11,631 nucleotides of DNA. Origin: Syntrophomonas sp. UBA4807. Lineage in GTDB: Bacteria > Bacillota > Syntrophomonadia > Syntrophomonadales > Syntrophomonadaceae. Of the stretch, positions 7,388 to 11,631 are shown in pieces; positions within the stretch are counted from its first letter, which is position 1; every line of letters starts with the position of its first letter. The notes below the pieces were generated by a model. That model had not been told where the DNA came from. It saw only the letters and a program-made list of their open reading frames with translations, and ran no database searches. The position numbers were made by a program, and so were the translations under genes. The DNA lies in assembly GCA_002402575.1 (NCBI GenBank), contig DHGD01000115.1, positions 4,634 through 16,264 of the forward strand, in the 5' to 3' direction.

Positions 7388-7904
7388 TCTTACCTTGCTG
7401 CGTATTTTTTTGATACCGCTCTTCGTTATTATTATCTCCGTTAAAGTGCCTAACGGCGATTATATTGCCGCGGGAATATTTATTATCGCGGCCTTGACGG
7501 ACAGCCTGGACGGTTATCTGGCCCGCAAGATGAAGCAGGTCACTAAATTGGGGATCATACTTGACCCCCTGGCAGACAAACTGCTCATCACCGCTGCCTT
7601 GATCAGTCTGGTGGAACTGGGGCGTGTCCCCGGATGGATAGCCATCGTGATTTTGGGCCGCGAGTTCGCGGTTTCGGGTCTGCGTATTATCAAAGCCGAG
7701 GAGGGGGTCATCATACCAGCCAGCATGTGGGGCAAGATCAAGACTATCAGCCAAATTATGGCGGTGGTGGTGATCATCCTGCAGGATGGTTTTAATTCGG
7801 TGACTTCGCTGGCCCTGGGGCCGGTGATGCTATACCTGGCTTTAATCATCACGGTCTATTCCGGAGTTGAATACTATTACCGTTATTTCAGCGTCGGGAG
7901 TTAA
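7371..7904 (+). CDS. pgsA: CDP-diacylglycerol-glycerol-3-phosphate 3-phosphatidyltransferase
   Basis: A 177-residue membrane enzyme that joins CDP-diacylglycerol and glycerol-3-phosphate to give phosphatidylglycerophosphate plus CMP, the committed step to phosphatidylglycerol. It carries the complete CDP-alcohol phosphotransferase signature DxxDGxxAR(x8)GxxxDxxxD: Asp44, Asp47-Gly48, Ala51-Arg52, Gly61, Asp65 and Asp69, the metal and substrate ligands. Hydrophobic helices occupy most of the rest. The opening NLPNSLTLLRI is typical of PgsA. The ATG lies inside the end of rimO, with GGAGAGG six bases upstream, indicating coupled translation. It is the last gene of the run and is followed by an intrinsic terminator. 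In Bacillus cinA and recA come next; here they do not. Confidence 0.95.
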   Translation: MNLPNSLTLLRIFLIPLFVIIISVKVPNGDYIAAGIFIIAALTDSLDGYLARKMKQVTKLGIILDPLADKLLITAALISLVELGRVPGWIAIVILGREFAVSGLRIIKAEEGVIIPASMWGKIKTISQIMAVVVIILQDGFNSVTSLALGPVMLYLALIITVYSGVEYYYRYFSVGS

Positions 7905-7965
7905 TTAAGTTAAGCATAGTACAGGACTGATTTCCCAGTTAAACAATTCCCAACAGGAGTGCAAC

Positions 7966-7990
7966 GGCCGCTATATGCGGCCTTTATTTT
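7966..7990 (+). terminator. Rho-independent terminator after pgsA
   Basis: A perfect six-base GC-only stem, GGCCGC (7966-7971) and GCGGCC (7977-7982), with a TATAT loop, is followed by TTTATTTT. It closes the ftsK-to-pgsA run and isolates the next gene pair. Confidence 0.9.
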
Positions 7991-8041
7991 ACCGGCTGGT
8001 TGCATTGCCATATATTGCCCAAAGTTGGGGACTTAGGTCTA

Positions 8042-8050
8042 TGTTATAAT
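8042..8050 (+). promoter_or_regulatory. Extended -10 promoter for the membrane protein/FtsH-like pair
   Basis: TGTTATAAT is a consensus extended -10, lying between the pgsA terminator and the 8073 start. No -35 at normal spacing is convincing. Transcription would begin near 8057, leaving a very short leader. Confidence 0.55.
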
Positions 8051-8072
8051 TACGGGGAAAGGGGTTGGCTGA

Positions 8073-8600
8073 ATGAAGAAAAGCGATTTTAGAACCGCCA
8101 TTTCCCTGCTGGTCTTTGCCTGTACTCTGGGAATTCTGCTGGGCGGGTATCAGTTATATACCAAGTACGGCATGGTCAACCCGGTCGAAAAGCAACTAAA
8201 AGCCCGACCGACTATAGCCGGTGTCGAGATGTCAAAAAAAGACGGGCAATATCAGATCACGCTGCAACTCCACGAAGTGGAAAACCTGCAAAGCGAGTAT
8301 CTGGCCATACAGGAAATCCTCGATAAAAACCTCAAACCGGGCGGCTATGAACTGATCATACGCGATCCTGATAATTATGCGCTGCAAGAGGCCTATTTAT
8401 ATCTGCAGCCGGCTATATATGAAGCCGCAGCTACCAACCGCTATGTATGGTTGGATGAGACCGTAAGCCGATACGCCCTCGACGCTGGCATAAACTACCG
8501 CCTTTATGTCGACGACCGCTATATATACCTGCAACTGGCTGAAGGGGGAAATAGCCTCTATCGGGTTATCCAAGTGAAAAGCGGCCAGAACATTACCTAG
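8073..8600 (+). CDS. Single-pass membrane-anchored protein of unknown function
   Basis: I do not recognise a family. The 175-residue protein has a basic N-terminus (KKSDFR), one hydrophobic helix at about 9-27 without a lipobox or clear cleavage site, and a predicted extracytoplasmic domain at 31-175. That domain alternates beta-like strands (QYQITLQLHEV, YELIIRD, NYRLYVDDRYIYLQLAE) with helical stretches, is rich in Tyr and lacks cysteines after the anchor. The ATG follows GGGGAAAGGGG by eight bases. The gene has its own extended -10 promoter and lies 15 bases before the FtsH-like protease start, so the two are almost certainly cotranscribed. As that protease lacks an external domain, this protein could be its partner or adaptor; that is inference from topology and position only. 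Confidence 0.8.
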   Translation: MKKSDFRTAISLLVFACTLGILLGGYQLYTKYGMVNPVEKQLKARPTIAGVEMSKKDGQYQITLQLHEVENLQSEYLAIQEILDKNLKPGGYELIIRDPDNYALQEAYLYLQPAIYEAAATNRYVWLDETVSRYALDAGINYRLYVDDRYIYLQLAEGGNSLYRVIQVKSGQNIT

Positions 8601-8602
8601 GT

Positions 8603-8608
8603 GAGGAG
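8603..8608 (+). promoter_or_regulatory. Ribosome binding site deciding the FtsH-like start
   Basis: GAGGAG (8603-8608) follows the previous stop directly. ATG 8616 lies seven bases beyond it, an ideal spacing, whereas GTG 8601 and ATG 8610 overlap or crowd this site. Confidence 0.65.
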
Positions 8609-8615
8609 AATGGAC

Positions 8616-10085
8616 ATGAAAGAATACTTGATAGGGCTGGGGGCAGCCGTTTTGGTTTTCCTGGCCATCATCGGCGTAAATATCATACCACTGGTGCTGT
8701 TTGGCGGGCTGGCCGTAGTCGGCTATATGTTCTTAAATATGCAGGGCGCGGTCCGATTCAGCAATTTGGGCGGCCCGCAGGGAAAAAAGCGCAGCCAGGA
8801 GATTTCCTTCGGTGATATCGGGGGTCAGGATACCGCCATCAATGAACTGGGCGAGGCCCTGGAGTTCCTGCGCTGTCCGGAACTTATAAGTAAAATGGGC
8901 ATAAGGCCGTTAAAAGGGGTACTTTTAGTCGGCCCCCCCGGGACTGGGAAAACAATGATGGCCAAGGCCGCCGCCAATTATACCAGTTCGGTATTCATCG
9001 CCGCTTCAGGCAGTGAATTCATAGAAATGTATGCCGGGGTAGGCGCCAAACGGGTTAGGCAGTTATTTGCCGAAGCCCGCAAGAAGGCTGTTAAACAGAA
9101 CAGCAGCAGCGCTATCATCTTTATAGATGAATTGGAGATCCTGGGAGCCAAAAGGGGCAAGAACACCAGCCATATGGAATATGACCAGACCTTGAACCAG
9201 CTCTTGGTGGAAATGGACGGGGTCAACCCGGACGATACCGTGCGCATTCTGCTCATCGGGGCCACCAACCGCGCCGATATGCTCGATCCGGCTTTGTTGA
9301 GACCGGGCCGTTTTGACCGCCAGGTTCAGGTGAATTTGCCTGACAAACAGGGGCGCAAGAAGATACTGGAGATTCACACCCGCAACAAACCGCTGTCCGA
9401 CCCGGGGGTTTTGGATAATATCGCCGCCGCCACCTTCGGTTTTTCCGGGGCGCACCTGGAAAGCCTGGCCAATGAGGCGGCCATACTGGCCATGCGTGAA
9501 CAGAGCCCTCAGGTTATGAGTTATCATTTCAACGAAGCCATCGATAAGGTCATCCTGGGCGAAAAACTGGACCGCAAGCCTTCTTTGGAGGAAATTGAGC
9601 GGGTCAGTGTGCATGAGAGCGGCCATGCTCTGTTGAGCGAGACCTTGATGCCCGGTTCGGTATCCTCGGTTACTATCGTTCCGCGCGGTCAGGCCCTGGG
9701 GTTTATGCGCAAGAATCCTCCTGATGATCAATATCTATATACCCGGGAGCAATTGGAGAGCGAGATTATGATCGCCCTGGGGGGAGCGGCAGCGGAGGAG
9801 ATCAAGTACGGCAACCGCAGCACCGGCGCGCGCGGAGATTTCAAAGCCTGCTGGGACACTGCCCGGCAGATTGTGGAGGCAGGATTGTCCTCCCTGGGCA
9901 TCGTACATGCCGATGACATACCTCCGGACAGCCTTTTCCAGGAATGCAAGAACATCATCATGGTTCTCGAGGAGCAGACCATAAAACTGTTGCGTGACAA
10001 TAGAGGCGCTCTATTTTCTCTGGCGTCCAGCATTCAGAAGGAAGAAACCCTCGACCGGCAGCGCTTCGTGGAGATCATCCACTAG
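8616..10085 (+). CDS. Short FtsH-like membrane AAA+ zinc metalloprotease
   Basis: A 489-residue ATP-driven membrane protease of the FtsH family. Two hydrophobic helices (about 4-20 and 23-41) are joined by only a few residues, so the roughly 70-residue extracytoplasmic domain of normal FtsH is missing. The AAA module has Walker A GPPGTGKT (106-113), Walker B IIFIDE (167-172), an aromatic pore loop YAG (139-141, in place of FVG) and the second region of homology with Asn218 and arginine fingers Arg229 and Arg232. The M41 protease domain keeps HESGH (333-337) and the third zinc ligand Asp408 in STGARGDF, so it should be active. The C-terminus stops soon after this domain, giving a protein well below the usual 600-plus residues. 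I chose ATG 8616 by its ribosome site; the frame is open back to GTG 8601. It is probably a second FtsH paralogue rather than the housekeeping one. Confidence 0.9.
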   Translation: MKEYLIGLGAAVLVFLAIIGVNIIPLVLFGGLAVVGYMFLNMQGAVRFSNLGGPQGKKRSQEISFGDIGGQDTAINELGEALEFLRCPELISKMGIRPLKGVLLVGPPGTGKTMMAKAAANYTSSVFIAASGSEFIEMYAGVGAKRVRQLFAEARKKAVKQNSSSAIIFIDELEILGAKRGKNTSHMEYDQTLNQLLVEMDGVNPDDTVRILLIGATNRADMLDPALLRPGRFDRQVQVNLPDKQGRKKILEIHTRNKPLSDPGVLDNIAAATFGFSGAHLESLANEAAILAMREQSPQVMSYHFNEAIDKVILGEKLDRKPSLEEIERVSVHESGHALLSETLMPGSVSSVTIVPRGQALGFMRKNPPDDQYLYTREQLESEIMIALGGAAAEEIKYGNRSTGARGDFKACWDTARQIVEAGLSSLGIVHADDIPPDSLFQECKNIIMVLEEQTIKLLRDNRGALFSLASSIQKEETLDRQRFVEIIH

Positions 10086-10237
10086 ATGTTTGCGGCTGTC
10101 AGGTGTGGAAAAACTAACCTGATACAACAGATGCCTCAGTAGGAGGAAAAAGCCGGTAATAAGCCCTCGCAGCCGTAGCCATCATCTCAACCTAACGCGA
10201 TGCCTTCTATGGCGCAAATCGTATGTCGCAAACTTAA
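10086..10237 (+). other. Gene-free spacer after the FtsH-like gene
   Basis: No supported gene is seen. It holds a six-base inverted repeat, TCAGGT/ACCTGA (10099-10104 and 10117-10122), with a 12-base loop and no T-run, and a consensus-like ribosome site AGGAGG (10141-10146) with no start codon at usable distance. No intrinsic terminator for the FtsH-like gene is obvious. Confidence 0.5.
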
Positions 10238-10273
10238 CCGGGCAGATTACACCTGCCGGTGTTATCTGCCCGG
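10238..10273 (-). terminator. Long hairpin between convergent transcription units
   Basis: Arms at 10238-10253 and 10258-10273 pair over 16 bases with one mismatch around a TGCC loop (CCGGGCAGAT... against ...ATCTGCCCGG). On the minus strand it lies 25 bases after the permease stop and is followed by TTAAGTTTG, a weak T-tract. On the plus strand no T-run follows. It is best read as the terminator of the ABC exporter unit, possibly working in both directions by blocking convergent transcription. Confidence 0.6.
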
Positions 10274-10298
10274 TCCAGCATATCGGCATACGACATTT

Positions 10299-11081
10299 CT
10301 ACAGCTCAATGCGGCGGTTGTAAACCCAGACTGTGCCCAGATAGATGACAGCGCTGGCAACGACCAGACCAATGGTAGACAGGAGCAGGAATTTATTGAA
10401 GGTGCTCACTGTCCATTGATTGGACAGGAAGGTCAAAAAATAAGGACTGAACTGGTATGCCAGCAGACCCCCGAAATACTGCACGATATACAACAGGGCT
10501 ACAAACACCAGCAGTGTCACCAGACCTGAATAGGATCTGACCAGATGGCCTGCGATCTGACTGCCAAAACTGATGCTGACCAGATAAAGCAATCCCGCCA
10601 TGCTGAGAAGGTAGAACAGCACTCCGCTGCCCAGCAACTGATTAAGGTTTACTCCCGGATTAATATATAATTGCTGCAGCACCGCTTTGATTTCGGGGCC
10701 TGCCAGGGCCAGACTGAGCAGGGCGGCACTGATGCCCACCGCCATGGTGCCTGCTATATACTGAGTCAGCAGCGCGGCTGCTTTGGCCCCCAGCACGGAA
10801 GCTCCCCTGACCGGCAAAGACAACAGCATATACACCGTATTGCTCTTCCACTCCCGGTTGATCAGCTTGAAAGAAGCAAGAAAGGGCAGAAAACCGGCCA
10901 GCCCCAACAGCATCAGATTGGGCACGATGAGTAGGCGTATATAAGGGGTATGGTTCAAGCGGAAGAACAGGTATAAGTTCACCACTGCCGCCAAGCCCGT
11001 CACAATAATGATCTCCAGGCTGAGTTCTCTCATTTCCTTGCCGTATAAGGCGCTAAATTTTCGGTAACCGTTAGCCTGCAT
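10299..11081 (-). CDS. ABC-2 type exporter permease
   Basis: A 260-residue membrane protein with about six hydrophobic segments (near 23-40, 52-71, 103-127, 153-173, 186-203 and 231-254). The cytoplasmic stretch INREWKSNTVYMLLSLPVRG followed by ASVLGAK (74-100) is the family hallmark of ABC-2 permeases, where the coupling helix lies. It should pair with the ATPase just upstream: its ATG (11081-11079) lies inside the end of that gene, an 11-base overlap, with AAGGAGG (11097-11091) nine bases before it. Substrate is unknown. YtrB-like ATPases are often found with GntR-family repressors and exporters of wall-active compounds, but no regulator is in the window. Confidence 0.85.
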   Translation of the reverse strand: MQANGYRKFSALYGKEMRELSLEIIIVTGLAAVVNLYLFFRLNHTPYIRLLIVPNLMLLGLAGFLPFLASFKLINREWKSNTVYMLLSLPVRGASVLGAKAAALLTQYIAGTMAVGISAALLSLALAGPEIKAVLQQLYINPGVNLNQLLGSGVLFYLLSMAGLLYLVSISFGSQIAGHLVRSYSGLVTLLVFVALLYIVQYFGGLLAYQFSPYFLTFLSNQWTVSTFNKFLLLSTIGLVVASAVIYLGTVWVYNRRIEL

Positions 11082-11631
11082 GGCGAAAAGCCTCCTTCAT
11101 GATGTCGAGCAGCGACAAGCCCCGCTCCTGACGAAGTTCTTCAGCATTGCCCTGAAGCTTTATATGACCCTGTTCGATGAAAATCACTTCGTCCACGATG
11201 CCTTCGATCTCAGCGATTTCATGGGTGGATATGACGATGGTCTGTTCTCCCTCGCGGAAATCCCGGATCAAAGTCGTGATAATTTCCTCCCGGGTGAGCA
11301 CATCGATGCCGGACAGGGGTTCATCCATCAAGATATAAGGAGCCCGGCGGGACAGAGTGAGCAAAAGTTTGACCTTAGCACGCTGGCCTTTGGAGATTTT
11401 GGTAATTTTCATGCTTTCGCTGAGGTTCAAATACAGCAACAGTTCCTGGAATCGTTCTTGGTCCCAGTCAGGATAGAATGACCGCAGAAACCGGGCCGCC
11501 TGCTTAACATCCATCCAACTGTAAAAATAGTCGATCTCGGGAAGAAAAGCCACCTGTATCTTGCGATGGTAGGGCAGATCTCCATCGATTAGGACCCTGC
11601 CGCGGTCAGGCCGGGTGAGTCCGGCTATCAT
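11071..11631 (-). CDS. ABC transporter ATPase, YtrB-like (N-terminus outside window)
   Basis: The C-terminal 186 residues of a cytoplasmic ATP-binding subunit are visible. The first Met in the window is probably internal, since it reads like the sequence just after Walker A (MIAGLTRPDRGRV); Walker A and the true start lie beyond the right edge. Visible motifs, numbered from that Met: an ABC signature ISKGQ (79-83, replacing LSGGQ), Walker B with D-loop YILMDEPLSGID (99-110) and the H-loop His137 in STHE. The FYPDWDQERF stretch and the SKGQ signature resemble YtrB-type subunits of GntR-linked exporters. It overlaps the permease gene by 11 bases, so the two are translated together. A GntR-type regulator upstream is expected but unseen. 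Confidence 0.88.
   Translation of the reverse strand: MIAGLTRPDRGRVLIDGDLPYHRKIQVAFLPEIDYFYSWMDVKQAARFLRSFYPDWDQERFQELLLYLNLSESMKITKISKGQRAKVKLLLTLSRRAPYILMDEPLSGIDVLTREEIITTLIRDFREGEQTIVISTHEIAEIEGIVDEVIFIEQGHIKLQGNAEELRQERGLSLLDIMKEAFRHAG

Noticed and set aside
8601..8612. GTG 8601 or ATG 8610 as the FtsH-like start
   Set aside because: Both overlap or sit too close to the GAGGAG ribosome site; ATG 8616 has proper spacing.
9063..9731. Minus-strand open frame of 222 codons inside the FtsH-like gene
   Set aside because: It lies wholly opposite the conserved AAA and protease motifs and reads as low-sense His/Gln-rich sequence.
10099..10122. Inverted repeat TCAGGT/ACCTGA as terminator of the FtsH-like gene
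   Set aside because: The stem is only six base pairs with a 12-base loop and no following T-run.
10200..10529. Plus-strand open frame of 109 codons running from the spacer into the permease gene
   Set aside because: It crosses the long hairpin, is mostly antisense to the permease and has no ribosome site.

Overview
The window looks like chromosomal DNA of an endospore-forming, low-to-middle-GC Bacillota, most likely a clostridial lineage such as the Syntrophomonadaceae. This rests on gene content (TepA- and YlzJ-like proteins, a SpoIIIE/FtsK translocase, RodZ-rimO-pgsA order), strong Shine-Dalgarno sequences and frequent TTG/GTG starts. The assignment is inferred, not proven. No mobile element, CRISPR array, rRNA or tRNA was seen.

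Layout. Positions 9-931 (minus strand) hold a translationally coupled pair, tepA (ClpP-like serine protease) and a YlzJ-like small protein. They diverge from a plus-strand run: uppP (undecaprenyl-pyrophosphate phosphatase), ftsK/spoIIIE, an HTH-PfkB fusion whose kinase site appears destroyed, a rodZ-like gene, rimO and pgsA. The last five are closely spaced (gaps of 42, 41 and 14 bases, then a 17-base overlap) and end at a clear intrinsic terminator at 7966-7990.

A second plus-strand transcription unit follows, with its own extended -10 promoter. It encodes a membrane-anchored protein of unknown function and a short FtsH-like AAA+ zinc protease. This FtsH has two adjacent membrane helices and essentially no extracytoplasmic domain. 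After a gene-free gap carrying a long hairpin, the window ends in a minus-strand ABC-2 exporter: a permease and the truncated C-terminal part of a YtrB-like ATPase whose start lies beyond the right edge.

Functionally the centre is an envelope, division and chromosome-segregation neighbourhood: lipid carrier recycling (UppP), DNA pumping through the septum (FtsK/SpoIIIE), rod-shape scaffolding (RodZ), phosphatidylglycerol synthesis (PgsA) and ribosomal protein S12 modification (RimO). The two points most worth following are the HTH-pseudokinase between ftsK and rodZ, and the pairing of a loop-less FtsH with an exported single-pass protein.
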